This document shows positions 21,901 to 34,223 of a stretch of 64,000 bases of DNA, piece by piece. This DNA comes from Monilinia fructicola (taxonomy: Eukaryota; Ascomycota; Leotiomycetes; Helotiales; Sclerotiniaceae). Positions within the stretch are counted from its first letter, which is position 1; the number at the start of each line of letters is the position of its first letter. Under the pieces are notes generated by a model. It did no database searches. It was not told the DNA's origin and saw only the letters and a program-made list of their open reading frames with translations. The stretch covers positions 2,153,501-2,217,500 of the forward strand of contig VICG01000002.1 in the NCBI GenBank assembly GCA_008692225.1, in the 5' to 3' direction. Both the position numbers and the translations under genes were made by a program.

Positions 21901-23960
21901 ATCGGATGATTGATTTGCAGCAACCACTTTGCTCGCATAACCGGATTTGTGCTTCGGTCGTGATTTCACAAATCCATGAGAATTGCGAGGTTCAAGCGAG
22001 AGGTGCTGCTCAGCAATACATCCAGCACAGTCTTCCATGGAACCAAAAGCTAAAGGTACTGTACCATTACTGTCATCATATTCTCCATCATAAGCCTCGG
22101 CCTTCTTTTGTCTGACGGAACGTTTTCTACTGGGACCAGCTTCCCACCACGCTCCCTTGACCCCGTTGTCGTTTTCGCTTGGCTCATCCTCAAGATCCAA
22201 TAGATAACCTGCCAACAGAGCCTTTTCGCCCTTTTTCCACTCCGTGAGTCCGTTTTGAAGGATCATATAGTCCATTCCCTGGTTCGTAGTTGTGGTGGTG
22301 ATGAAACATCTCATCAAGATGATGACGTTGATGATGGCGATGCTCTTCACGATCAATAGGACCATCGCCAGTGACAGGTGGACCTGCCTGATCCTTTGAA
22401 GAGATAAAGCTTACCTTGCGGTCATATTTCGCGGATGAAGAATGCTTCAATGGCTGGTTGCGTCCAGTCAACTGCTCTGTCTTTCGTTTAGATCCTCGCT
22501 TAAAATGGACACCCCTCATATCTTCTTCGGAGTCGTACGGAGACTCGTCACGCAATTGAGGCTCACGAATGGGCAAGGTTTCAGACTTTATAGGTTCGGT
22601 TGCTCTCCTTGAAAGTGTCGATGGAATTTGCCGACCACTTGCAAGGCTAGGTAGTACGTCGTCTTCGGATTTTCTATCAGTCTCACTTTCACGTCGACTC
22701 CAATGATCTGACGGTGGGTCTTTTCTCAGTTTATTGCTCTTGCTTCGGTAAAGATAACCAGCAGCTTCGGAGGCATCTCTTTCCACCGCTGCTGGTACAC
22801 TGGGCTTCTGCTTCTTACTGGCTGTACGTTGGGGAATTGACCTGCTCTCGATCTCACGATTGAGAATAGGACTTCTGTTCTGGGTAATCACACTAAGCGG
22901 CGGTGAATTATGCGTGATCGGTACCCTTTCTAGCACAGATCCACTGCGTGATATACTCTCCTTTGATTTGATACTTGAAACGCGCGGAAAACTTTCCTCG
23001 GCAATGGGTCGCCTCTCTGATTGCAACCCCCCCTCGGGCGCTTTTTGCCACCGGACGATTTCTGAAACGAACCGTATTCTGAACGGGATGTTCAGCAGTA
23101 GATGTAGACTTTCCCTTTTTTTCTTTGATGAGTCGCTCCGCCTCTTCTACACGTGCTCGTTTCTCCTCCTTCGTAATGCTATCCAGGGTCAATTCTAACC
23201 TCTGCAGAGGCGACCTGTCTGGAGCCCACTCTTTCCGTCGAGTCTCCGACGCTTCTGAATAAGAAGCTTTTGTGGTTGATGAATCAGAAGTTTGGATGCG
23301 TCTGGGCCGCTCTCCAGTTGACGTATGCCCTCCTCTACGCGAGTAGCCTTTGCCGTCACCTCTGCCCGTTGTATTGGATCTCGGAATACTATCTTTTTCG
23401 CTGAGGGGGGAGGATGTGCCGAGGACTTCCCAGTTTGTTTCGTCGGATTTTACCGTATCAGCGCCGTCCGACTTTCGAGGCTTCCTCGATTTCGCTGGAA
23501 TTTGATCTGGAAACAATGGTCCACTCGTCACAGGCTCTTGGTAACTACCTGATGGCGATGCCCAATATGCGCCTGTACCCGCGGGAGGAGAGGCAGCCTG
23601 ATTGAATTCGTACAAATTATCCTTGTTCCGGTTCTCTCCACGCCGTCTTCTCTTCTCCAAGTAATCGTTATCATAGGATGTGTTGTAGGTGTTGTATGGA
23701 AACGAAGGAGGTCGAGGAGCTAAGCCATCCCCGCGAAAGGTTGACCCAACTGGCGAAGCGAATGGACTTTGTGTAGATATCGTAGGAGCTTCCGTTTGCG
23801 TTGATTCTCGATTGTATCTTGGATCTTGAGAGGAGAGTCGGTCCTTTTTTGTATCTACAGACAGGCTGTTCTTTCTCGAATTTGTTTCTGCAGTCGAGCT
23901 AATTGAGCCTTGCCTTGAGACTTTTGGAGGCGGCAGCTGCCCCCAATATGGTGCTGCCAT
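18994..23960 (-). CDS. PhoD-like metallophosphatase family protein, frameshifted in this sequence
   Basis: This is a long minus-strand gene, about 1550 codons if repaired. Its disordered, Ser/Arg-rich N-terminus starts MAAPYWGQLPPPKVSRQG. The PhoD-like core has NIMFYSCNGFTMDV, GGGDQLYND, MINIFDDHDIIDGFGSY and, after two introns, SGDVHLGAIGQFYSNP. These Asp/His clusters are the metal-binding motifs of the PhoD phosphatase fold. Intron 1 is 20370-20416 and intron 2 about 20105-20156. The frame is broken at a C7 run (23027-23033) and near C3 (22277-22279); in both places one base too many switches frame while the protein sequence continues. Intron 2 also does not restore frame cleanly with the obvious acceptor. 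Large fungal proteins of this type are known but poorly characterised, so the substrate is unknown. Confidence 0.8.
20370..20416 (-). other. Intron in PhoD-like gene
   Basis: A 47-bp intron with donor GTAGGT and acceptor ATAG. Removal joins WLETL to LTSKVMTPIKAMGRAG in frame. Confidence 0.75.
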
Positions 23961-24510
23961 TCTCGAGATCTAGATGGCGGCTCCTTCTGTCTGTTCAATC
24001 TAGCCAAGTCGGTGTGAGATTGAAGCTTAAAAGATTTTTGGAGACTGAAGAAAGGTATTTCTCTCAAATCAATATTTCATGCTAAGTAAATAATGTGGAA
24101 TATAAAATTGAAACGAAAAGTATATTTGGATTGATCAGATATTATTGATTTTGAGTGAAGTTGTGAGAGCTGACGATTTTAATCTTCACTGTCGTCATCA
24201 AGATTTCTTTTTTGTCTGTTTCCTTTCTTCTCACACTCTCAAGGTTTGGGCAGCGCGGATCAGGGAAGCAAGCACCAACGACTTTGGAGGTCACTCGATA
24301 TCAGATAACATGCATGATGATTACCTGGGTAGTTCGAGATGATGCGGATGGATAGCAAAGTAGGAGAAGATTTGAAATGGCACGATCTGATAAGATGAAA
24401 TGAAATAAATGAAATAAAATAAAATACAATAAAATAAAATAAAAACAAGATAATTAAAATAGAAATGAATTTTTTGTGATGAAAAAAATGATGGAGGCTG
24501 GGTATCACAA
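23961..24510. other. Upstream region of PhoD-like gene
   Basis: Presumed 5' UTR and promoter. It has an AT-rich AAATA-type tract at about 24395-24445. No coding region. Confidence 0.5.
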
Positions 24511-24770
24511 CATTCACATTCACATTCACATTCACATTCACACTTACCTTGATAACTTTTTTGCTCCATGTATTGATTGACTGAGTGATTGAGTGAGGAG
24601 TGAGTGATGGTTTGAGTGATTGAGTGAGCGAGTGAGTGAGAAGTGAGGAGTGAGTGATTGAGTGAGTGATTGAGTAATAAGTGAGTGAGTGGGTGAGTGA
24701 GTGAGTGAGTGAGTGAGTTGAGTGAGTGAGTGAGAGTGATTGACTGATTGATTGACTGACTGATTGATTA
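24511..24770. repeat. (CATTCA)n and (TGAG)n microsatellites
   Basis: Hexanucleotide CATTCA repeats at 24511-24543 are followed at about 24571-24770 by nearly 200 bp of degenerate (TGAG)n/(TGAT)n. The long minus-strand frame across it translates to THSL repeats and is not a gene. Confidence 0.9.
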
Positions 24771-24884
24771 CGTCGATACATCTTGATCTTTGCCTTTTCT
24801 CTTTTTTTCATGGCAAAATAACAAAGTGAAGCGAAAACCCTTGGACACAATCCTTGTCATTAGCGGTACTTTCCCAACCTACTG

Positions 24885-24974
24885 TAGGTACCCTAGGTAG
24901 GTAGGTACGTACAGTACGTACTAGGTAGGTACGTTCTAAGTAGGTACGTCCTAAGTAGATACGTTCTAGGTAGG
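24885..24974. repeat. Tandem TAGGTAGGTACGT-type array
   Basis: Imperfect 13-16 bp units of the form CTAGGTAGGTACGT / CTAAGTAGGTACGT are repeated about five times. The related 10-bp palindrome TACCTAGGTA occurs singly elsewhere in the window. Confidence 0.75.
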
Positions 24975-26084
24975 AACTCCCGTCTGTACTATACACTGTA
25001 CAGTAGATGATAATGCAGTAACCTTCGTGCCTTCCTTAATTTGGAAAGTTTATATCTCATGCTGTTCCATCCTGTACGGAGTATCAATCTGGAGAATCCA
25101 ACCAATGAGATGGATTTATTATTGGACTTGAATTGAGGGTGAAAAGAGGGTGAAACCTTCCAAGTGGCTACTTTACTATAAAATATTATTGTGAATTTAT
25201 GTACTAGAATACATCAATGGATTGTGGATTGTAGTAGGCACTTCTTATGATAATAAATAATAAATAATAAATAATAAATAATAAATAATAAATAATAAAT
25301 AATAAATCTATAGATTAATCTATACAAAAGTAGAGAGAGAACACTCAATGCAACAAACGAGTCATGTGAAAGATCCACTGTTAGTTATTACCTACCTAAC
25401 GCTTATTATTCGGAGGGAGTAACAAAGGCAGGCGTGGATATATATATATATACCATACCATACAAAGTACAATGCTCGAGTACAGAGTACAATGCCATAA
25501 TTACAATATAATACGATCAATGACTGAATGTGCTTTTGCTACTCTCACTCTTCTATTCAACTCTTCAACTATCACTGTCCTGTACCGTACCGTACCGTAC
25601 AGAGTACTTTCGTACTACCCAGATTAGCTAGCACTGATCAACTCCACAACACAAAAAGCATCTAGATTCATAGACACCAAGATAATCTCCTCAGGTGTTC
25701 GTTACCAGTGAGTGGCACACCAATCAATCCTCGTGAGTGATTGGAGGATGTAGTAATGAGTTGGGTCTGGGGGTGAGTTAGTTCGCCTGGGTGGAAAGCA
25801 ACATCAAAGATGGCTACTATACAGAGTAGTATGTACGGAGTAGGGACTCGGGAGGTATCTACGCGGGAGTATGTGTGTGATACTTGTACAGTGTACAGTA
25901 GTGCTAAGTGGATACTGTTAAAGGAAGCTATACTATACTGTACTCTAGAGGAGAAATGCTTCTCGAGCGTGAGGGACAAGCAGAAAGAAATTATGGAATG
26001 TGTGAAGTAAATGTATAGATACTATATAACTGTGTGTGTGCGTGTGTGTGTATATATATATATATCCATGGATATAATTACCTA
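24975..26084. repeat. Intergenic with (AATAAAT)n, (TACCG)n and TA/TG repeats
   Basis: Contains a perfect AATAAAT-type repeat at 25251-25308, short (ACCGT)n at 25580-25600, (TA)n at 25440-25452 and (GT)n-(TA)n at 26032-26066. The small frames present are not protein-like. Confidence 0.6.
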
Positions 26085-26705
26085 CTACCTAGGTAGTATG
26101 ATTAAGATATAAATGTAGTGATAGTAATATACACCTCTTAATTAATATATCTACTCTATTTAATTAGAATATAATATAGTTAATTAAATATATTTAGATC
26201 TATTTAATAATAATAATAATAATAATAATAAAACTATAAAGATTTAAGTTTATACCTTTAAGATTATTACTTAAATAGATATTAAAATAAAGAGGGAATA
26301 AATAAATAGAACAATATAAAAAGTATATATTTAAATACTCTATTTAATAAATATTCTATGATTTTATCTATCTTTATACTTAATTATAAGAGAAATAATT
26401 ACTTAATAAATGTTTTATCTATCTCCTCTTTATATTTAAAGAATATAAGAATTAAATATTAAAAGAATTTAGATATTAAATAATTTAAATAATATATTAT
26501 CTATTTATTTTTCTACTTAGTATTACTTAGATATCTTTCTTATTTACTCTTTTTAGATTTTAATAATTAACTCTTAAATGTATTCTATATAGAACTATAT
26601 ATACTATATATATATATATTATTACTATAATATGATTATTATAATTATGATTATTATATAAGTTTTTAATCTTATCAATATAATATCTATATATACTAAA
26701 GAAAA
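26085..26705. repeat. Extremely AT-rich island
   Basis: About 620 bp in which nearly every base is A or T, rich in TAATTA, TATTTA and TAATAA, with sharp edges against ordinary sequence. No frame is coding. It resembles the output of repeat-induced point mutation or an AT isochore patch; no original element can be recognised by eye. Confidence 0.7.
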
Positions 26706-28243
26706 TAAAAAACAAATATTAAAACAATACCACCCATACAACTACAAGATGTCCATCCATCCATCCATCTCCTTGGCATTATCTTGGCTACAGACCCTTT
26801 CGACTCTAGTATTCTTATTACACACTCAAATCCATTTCTAATACACTTTCCAAAGTCCACTACTAATAAACAAAAAGCTTGGTGGTCATCTCTCACTGGC
26901 CCTCAGAGGTTGATGATTCAAAGTTCAAAACATCCTCGCAGCTTAAAATAAGTCCCAAGTCCGATAATCTTCGGAACATGGAAGCTTTGGTTCATACTCC
27001 GTACAGAGTACTGCAGACTTCAGACTTGCACATTCAATATGGAGTAAATATAGAAAACTCAATTGAAACATCTTCCAAGGGATTAGGTGTCCTTCTTATG
27101 ATTAGATCCACGGGGATTCCAATACGTGAAGGTCGATGGTATCTATCTGTGCGACTTACCTTACTCATAAACCCCATTTGGCTGGACGGACTGACGGACT
27201 GACGGACTGACGACTGACGGATTGACTTTGACTTTGACTTTGAGGTTGATATTGATATTGATGACATTGACATGAATGAGCATTGATTGTCATTGATGGT
27301 CGATGGTTGAATTTGGGTTCTATCTCTACTTCTGTATCCATTTCTAAGATTACATCAATTTCTGATTCTGACTATCTCTACTTCTCCTTCAACGTCCTCT
27401 ACTCTCTCGACTTCTATTCCTCCCATCTCAAGACCAGCAGTTCTATACTTGTATGCTCCAAGATAATCATCTACCGAAAAGCTACGCAAAAGCTACGCAA
27501 AAGCTACTTAGAGCCATCTAACTCATCCATCGCCGAGACACAAAACTTCGAAACGTTCAAAAGGGAGTCAAAACGTTAAGGGTCACCAATTCGCCATCAG
27601 ATCAAACCGCCAAAAGATAATCCCAACCATCATCCATTCTATTACAATTCATCCTCAGCATACAAAGAGTATCTGATCCCACGACATCGAATCTTCTCTC
27701 ACTCTTACTTATACTCTCATTCTCCCGCTCACCCTTACTCTTATCTTACTCTTACTCTCTTACTCTTACTCCCATTCCCTTTCCCTTTCCCCTTCCCCTT
27801 CCCCTTCCCACTCCCCTTCTCATTATTCAACAAGATAAACTTCGAAAATCATCCCATCTGATTGATGCTTTGTGGCGAAGGTCGAGTCGTTCGAATCATT
27901 GCTTATTCTAGGTAGGTAGTACGTATTACGCACCGCTTGATACCACCTAATCAATAAAACCACACCTCCTAGCTTGGGACCATCAGACTTCAGCTATTTA
28001 CGACCTCGGGAATCCTTTGTTCTCTCTCTCCCTCTGCATTGAACACATTTTATTGTTACACATCCAATCATAATTCTGTTAAATTCATCACTCGGAACTC
28101 GAAATTCGAAATTATAAAATTAACCGCCATCAATGCGATACTGTTGAGATATCATTATCCTATTTCCCCTTTTGAATGCAACTTGGGGAACATTAGGTCA
28201 TCGATTCTGCCCCCTGAACTTGCGATACATATAGGCGCACAAA
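26706..28243. promoter_or_regulatory. Intergenic; pyrimidine-rich promoter region of the kexin gene
   Basis: Short repeats lie at 27185-27212 (GGACTGAC)n and 27226-27245 (TTTGAC)n. From about 27695 to 27825 the plus strand is almost pure C/T (CTTACTCT, then CCCTTTCC units), a common feature near transcription starts in filamentous fungi. The leader is then about 400 bp long, up to the ATG at 28244. Confidence 0.5.
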
Positions 28244-30924
28244 ATGAAACTACACTCACTTATCGGCCTGCTTGGTCTTGGGTATTTGGCAAATGCCGTT
28301 GATCTACGCCCACGAAATTACGATTCCCACGATTACTATGTTCTGCATCTCGATCCTACCGTCGACCCAATACAGGTAGCAGGGAGGTTGGGCTTAACTC
28401 ATGATGGTCAGCTCGGAGAGTTGGAAGATCATCACATCTTCTCATCACATAAGCAAGAGGAGGATATTGTACATACAGCTTTGAAGGAACGAAAGAGACG
28501 GAAGCGGTCGCTGGGCGATGTCGATATACTAGATAATGTGAGGTATGCACAAAAAACAAAAGTTGAAGCCTAGGATGGAGAAGAGAGGTTTGATGCGACC
28601 TGCACCTGAAGGATATGAGGTGGACAAACGGCAAGATGCCGAAGCACCCGTCGATGCTGCCATCGTGAAACAGAAAGCGGTACAAAAAGCGTTAGGGATT
28701 GAAGATCCCATATTCAAGGATCAATGGCACTTGTACAATCCGGTACAGCTCGGCCACGACGTCAATGTTACAGATGTATGGATGCAGAATATTACGGGTA
28801 CTGGCTCGATTGTTGCCATCGTGGATGATGGGCTAGACATGTACAGCAATGATTTGAAGGCGAATTACTACGCCGAGGGGTCTTACGATTTCAACGAGCA
28901 TACTCTCGAACCCAAACCTCGCCTAGACGATGATAGACACGGCACCAGATGTGCCGGTGAAGTTTCGGCTGTCAAAAACGATGTATGTGGTGTCGGAGTG
29001 GCTTACGATTCGAAGATTGCGGGAATCCGTATTTTATCCAAGATGATTACAGATGCTGATGAAGCTGTCGCCATGAATTATGCATTCCAACACAATCAAA
29101 TCTACTCTTGCTCTTGGGGTCCTCCTGATGATGGAAGATCCATGGACGCTCCAGGCATACTCATCAAAAGAGCCATGTTAAATGCGGTCCAAAAGGGACG
29201 TGGGGGGTTAGGTTCCGTCTACGTGTTCGCATCTGGAAACGGCGCGGCGAATGAAGATAACTGCAATTTTGATGGTTATACCAATAGTATCTACAGTATC
29301 ACGGTCGGAGCCATCGATAGAAAGGGCTTACACCCATATTATTCCGAAAAGTGCTCTGCGCAACTTGTAGTCACATACAGTAGTGGAAGTGGAGATTCCA
29401 TTGTAAGTTTTTACACCTCCGTCATTTCGGTATGACAAGGACTAATAAGGCTATAGCACACTACTGATGTCGGTGCCAATCTTTGTTCTTCTGCACATGG
29501 TGGTACCTCCGCTGCTGCACCTCTCGCAGCAGGAATTTTTGCCTTGGTTTTGCAAATCCGGCCAGATCTAACCTGGAGAGATATGCAATATCTCGTCTTG
29601 TCAACTGCTTTGCCGGTTGATCTTGAAACGGGTGAATGGCAAACTACAACTATTGGAAAGAAATTCAGTCACACATTTGGATATGGAAAGATTGATACCT
29701 GGGGCAACTATTGAAGCGGCAAAGAACTACAAGAATCTCAAGCCGCAAGCTTGGTTCTACTCTCCTTGGATTCATGTCAACCAAGCCGTTCCACAAGGAG
29801 ATGACGGAATTTCGGTTTCTTTCGAGGTAACGAAAGAAATGTTGCAAGAAGCCAATTTAGAGAGATTGGAGCATGTTCAGGTCACAATGAATGTTGCGCA
29901 CACGAAGCGAGGGGAACTGAGTGTCGATCTGGTCAGCCCAGACAAGCTCGTTAGTCACCTTTCAGCATCACGACGTTACGACTCAGAAGCCTCGGGATAT
30001 GATGATTGGACTTTCATGTCTGTTGTTCACTGGTCAGTATTTTCCACCAGCACTTTAGAACACTTCACTAACAAGTACACAGGGGTGAATCCGGTGTCGG
30101 AACTTGGACCATCACTGTTAGGGATACTTTCGTGAACGAACATAACGGAACTTTCACAGATTGGCATCTCAAATTATGGGGAGAAGCTATCGATCCCGAA
30201 AAGGCAACGGTACTCCCAATGCCGACTGAGCACGATGACGACAACCATGCCGAAATTTGCCACAACTACCATTGCAGGGGTCACATCGGCCGCAACATCT
30301 ACTCCAACAAACAAACCCGCAACTCCAACGGAACTTCCCAGCGTTCCATCCGATCATCCCGACCGTCCTACCAACTCAAAACCTTCGGGCACAGAAGATC
30401 AGTTAACGTCCCCTACCTCCACCACACCTGCGGCCGCAGAATCCACGACTTCATCCACGTGGATTCCATCCTTCCTACCCACTTTTGGCGTTTCATCCAA
30501 AACTCAAATTTGGATATATGGTGCTCTGGGTCTTATCGTCGCCTTCTGCGCTGGTCTAGGAGCATACCTCTACATGGCCCGTCGCAAGCGTCTCCGCAAC
30601 AACCCAAGAGATGAATGGGAATTCGATCTCCTTGAAGAAGACGAAGCGGAAGCTCTGGCCGGAAGCACTGAAATGGCCATGAAGAAGGGCGGAAAGAGAA
30701 GAGCCGGTGAACTCTACGATGCATTTGCCGCAGGCAGCGATGACGAAGAGGATGAGTATAGGGATGGGGGCAATGAGAGAGAGAAGAAACGGTACGAGGA
30801 TGACAGAGAGAGTGAGGGAACCGGAAGTGGAAGTGGCCATCATGTTGTTGGCGACGACGATGACGATAGTGACGATGAGAGTGCGGTCAATGTGAAGGAT
30901 GAGAAGAAACCGTTGAGGAAGTGA
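28244..30924 (+). CDS. kex2: Kexin (Kex2/furin-like) Golgi proprotein convertase, frameshifted in this sequence
   Basis: A signal peptide (MKLHSLIGLLGLGYLANA) is followed by a prodomain with KERKRRKR and VDKR sites. The subtilisin-type catalytic domain has Asp in VAIVDDGLDM, His in RHGTRCAGEV, Asn in FASGNGAANEDN and Ser in HGGTSAAAPLAAG. A P domain follows (WFYSPWIHVN to GTFTDWHLKLWGEAI). Then come a Ser/Thr-rich linker, a membrane span (IWIYGALGLIVAFCAGLGAYLY) and an acidic cytosolic tail. It cleaves secretory precursors after KR/RR in the late Golgi. Introns are 29403-29456 and 30033-30082. The frame is broken by one extra base at A6 (28551-28556), at G4 (29701-29704) and within GAAATTT (30252-30258), with conserved sequence on both sides. 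I read these as sequence errors and not as a dead gene. Confidence 0.92.
29403..29456 (+). other. Intron 1 of kexin gene
   Basis: 54 bp, GTAAGT donor, CTATAG acceptor, with an ACTAATAA branch-like site. It joins SSGSGDSI to HTTDVGANLCSSAHGG. Confidence 0.85.
30033..30082 (+). other. Intron 2 of kexin gene
   Basis: 50 bp, GTCAGT donor, CACAG acceptor, with CACTAAC as branch site. It joins VVHW to GESGVGTWTITV in the P domain. Confidence 0.85.
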
Positions 30925-32011
30925 TGAGGATCATAGCTGCGACGGCGGGTAGAATCGTGTAGAATATAGAGCATGGAAGAATGCAAAGGGAGGCATGAAT
31001 GAATGAATGGATGGCATTTTTTATCTCTGAACCTTTCAAACTCGTACAGACAATCCGTCACTCCACATGCGATGGCTATAAGTGGAGCGCGCCGCCCCCC
31101 CCCCCCCCCAAAAAAAATAAGGGAAAAGACGAAAAAAAGCCACCGATTTGTCTTTTACTCACTGCACCTACCTACCTCCCTACCTACCTACGCATTGAGA
31201 AGTAGTATTCATCGAGGATCCGCTAGTCAAGGGGGCGGGGGCGGGGGCGGGGCAAGGGAAGGCAAGAGCAGCGTGAGTACAATGCACGGCACGCATAATC
31301 AAATGGGCATTAGCACGAATGAATTCTACAGTGCTGTAAGTTTCCACGCAGACGGCGAGCTGGATCCCCATCCTACCTATCAACAAACCACCAATTTGAC
31401 TCTGACTCTGGCGAAAAATTCATAGCTCGAGGTGTGTGTGTGTATCTATTTGTAATATCATCTAATTATCATCTATCATATCGTGGGATTTTTCCGTGCG
31501 TGCGTGCGTGCCTTTGTCTTTTTGTAATTTGTGGTCTGTATTGTGTAGCCTGTAATCTCTATTGTATGTGTATCGTGTATCGTGTATTGTGTAATGTGTA
31601 TGTATGTATATATCATTATTCTCATCTACCTACCTACCTACCTACCTACCTACCCACCTCCCTCCCTCCCTCCCTCCCTACCTACCTACTACCAAGCCTC
31701 GCGAGCTAGGCGAACCGCAGACCCTACGTTCCATCATAACAAAGCAAACCAAAACAACCATAACCATCATCGCCCATCTCATAATGTGATGAGAAGGGCG
31801 TGTTTCCGGATCCTAAACGCCTGCTTACTAGGTAGCCATCAATGAATAAAGCATGCGGAAAGGACTCCCGTCAGACACCCAGACGAATCGCCGCTGGTCT
31901 ACCAAACTTTCTTCCCATTGTACGATATTACCTCCTCATCTCGACTATCGTTCTTCGCCTCAATTTTGTGGTGATGCCATGGTGCCCCGAGATATCCATC
32001 TCTAGGCTAAG
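30925..32011. repeat. Intergenic with poly-C/poly-A and (CCTA)n tracts
   Basis: Contains a C15-A8 homopolymer pair at 31095-31117, (CTAC)n near 31169-31191, (GGGGGC)n near 31231-31251 and a long (CTAC)n-(CTCC)n tract at 31627-31690. No supported gene between the kexin and SNX4 stops. Confidence 0.6.
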
Positions 32012-33458
32012 CTAAGCTTCCACGCCACCGACCACCTCGTCGCCCCCCATTTCCCTCACATAACCTTCCCAAATGTTCGCGACCCCCTCATAAAAATCCT
32101 TAATGCGCATCCGCCAAATGCCCCAGCTGACTCCTAAACTCCACCCTCTTGATCCTCTCGAAATCTGCCACCTCCTCACACACTTCCTCATCGAAAGCTT
32201 CCGTCGTTTTCTTCGCCTCCTCCACTTCTTTCGTTAGTTCTTCTATGCGCACCTCTGTCCTCCGTAGCCTTTCACGACGAGATTGTTCATGGTCCACTCC
32301 CGCACGTCTTCAATCTTTGAGCGTATGAACCCACCTGCTCCGGTGAGAGCGCCAGAGCCATGAGATGAGGCTAGCTGGTCCCGATCGTGCGTCGACTTGT
32401 TGAGGTATTCGGTTAATTGTCGAAATCGAGTTGTTTCTGTTCACGCGCTTTCAGGAGATTCTTGACGGCCGTGCTGTAGGCTTGCATATCCCTCAAGCTG
32501 CCTAGGTAATTCTGATCCGTGTGATCCTTCAATGTTTTGATTCCGGCACTGGTGTCTTCCACGCTGGCGCTGAATGCATGAACACTGGGTTCGACTCCAG
32601 GCTCTAGATTGATCAGACGCTGGAATTGCTCTGCGAGGTCTTTATAGTCTGTTTCCAGATCGCCTTCACGACGAGCCCACACGAGCGACGATTTTCTCGA
32701 TATGTCCGAGGTCTTCATCCAGTTTGTCGGATTTTCCTTTGACTTCGATGAAGCGCTGATCAGGTTTATGCACCTTGGTAAAGGCATTTATGAATGTATC
32801 CGTAAAATTATCAAAGACTCCTGCAGCTTGATCGTCTCGGGAGGCGCCTCGCGAAGGCGCGACTTCATCGTCGCATTCCAGTCCGAACTTTCCAAAAGAT
32901 TATCAAAAGGGCGCTACGTCGAAGAACGGGATGAAGAGTGAGCCGGGTGAGGAAACGTGCTAGAGAGTTTGCGCGCCTCTGGGTGAAATCGGTACCGAAT
33001 CGATCCCCTCGTACGTATTCCATCTTATGCTTATCCGGCAGAGGAGGAACAGCACATGCTGGATATTCTCGGCAAAGCGTATTGTAAAGGAATACAAAAT
33101 CTGTAAATCGTCTTCGGACAGTCGTCGTAGGTTTTTGGAAAGTGGGAAATGTAGTCTATGTTCCACATCAGTATAACCTCCACGCCTCGAAGTCATTCCG
33201 TGGAGACCAACATGCGTAGTAACAAGATAAGATACGAATGCATCTTTGGTTCCATCATTCTCCTTAATAGGTGATCCAACCAAGCACTCCAAAACCCCTT
33301 CTCCCACGCCAGCGAGATCTATAGCATCTGCATTTGACCCGGCTTGCTTTTTCGCCACCATCTCTATCGATATCCGGACCGTCACTTTCATCATCACTTC
33401 GCGGGTTCCCCCTTTGAGTGCTCTGCCATTCAATATTGGCAAAATCGTCATGGTCCAT
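32012..33458 (-). CDS. snx4: Sorting nexin-4 (Snx4/Atg24), PX-BAR protein, frameshifted in this sequence
   Basis: The start MDHDDFANIEWQ matches Snx4 N-termini. The PX domain begins LECLVGSPIKENDGTKDAF and continues with VRRRFTDFVFLY and RFLTRLTLHPVLRR. An intron of about 57 bp separates SYLVTTH from TTFPTFQKP. The BAR region has ARREGDLETDYKDLAEQF, DHTDQNYLGSLRDMQAY, RIEELTKEVEEAKKT and ADFERIKRVEF. The protein binds phosphatidylinositol 3-phosphate on endosomes and recycles cargo; it is also needed for selective autophagy. At least four single-base breaks occur, for example an extra base at T5 (33348-33352, plus strand) and a missing T in the run before LESSDW. The tail reads past 32100 in another frame to a stop at 32012-32014. 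Confidence 0.88.
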
Positions 33459-34223
33459 CTCGTCGGTTGAGGTGCGCGGGGCAATCGGAGCTTGCTTTCG
33501 TAGCTATAGGAAGCCTGCGTTTTGTAGGAATGGATTCCGAATGAATGATAAAGAGAATTAACTTCTGTGTTTTTATGATTGATAAAATTGATGAGCTCTA
33601 ATGAGATTTATCTTAACTTGTACTTCAAAACGTGGTGAAAATAATTGTAGTGTGAATGTTAGAATTTTGGAAACCAAACATTCATAGAAGCTTCCCTTCA
33701 TCGACATCCAGATAGAGAGAGGCGCGGGCCGATGTCATCCATCCAATACTTGAGTAGGAACCAACCCTCTTTAAGCTTGGCGTCCTCAAATGATCAGGAA
33801 TTCACCACTCTTGTTATTATTAGTTCCAAGGTTGTTCAAAACAAAGTATCCATGGATCCATACCATTAGTTCTACAGAATACCTGAACAATTCAACTGGG
33901 CGACTCAATTCACGGGACGGCGGGACGGGATTCTTTCTCCAATCTTTATACGTTATTCACACATACGCAACGCCCTGCAAACAAAGAGATGGGTGAAGGA
34001 ATTTATTATAAAAAGGTACCTATTGATTGGCAATTGATTGCTAGTTTAATGCTGCGCTGTGCTGCTGTGCTGATGCTCTCATGGCAATCAGTGATCTATA
34101 ACTGTAAAGTTCTATCGCATTCCCATCCAATCCATTTTATTCATGCGTAACCAGATCCAGTAATGCTATAGCTGTTTAAAACAACAGAGAGAAGAATGTT
34201 CAAATATACACATCGGCGTTAGA
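33459..34223. other. Intergenic between SNX4 and LETM1
   Basis: Presumed SNX4 promoter and LETM1 3' UTR (both genes are on the minus strand). No coding region recognised. Confidence 0.5.

Noticed and set aside
18994..23960. Two or three separate genes instead of one PhoD-like gene
   Set aside because: The successive frames carry consecutive parts of one family architecture, and the breaks are one-base changes or a 47-bp intron.
24260..24850. 196-codon minus-strand frame
   Set aside because: Its sequence is THSLTHSL repeats from the (TGAG)n microsatellite.
28244..30924. Kexin as a true pseudogene
   Set aside because: All catalytic and P-domain residues are intact and only one-base changes in runs break the frame; the same pattern affects unrelated neighbours.
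31095..31117. C15-A8 run as a functional element
   Set aside because: It is a plain homopolymer pair whose length is unreliable given the indel errors.
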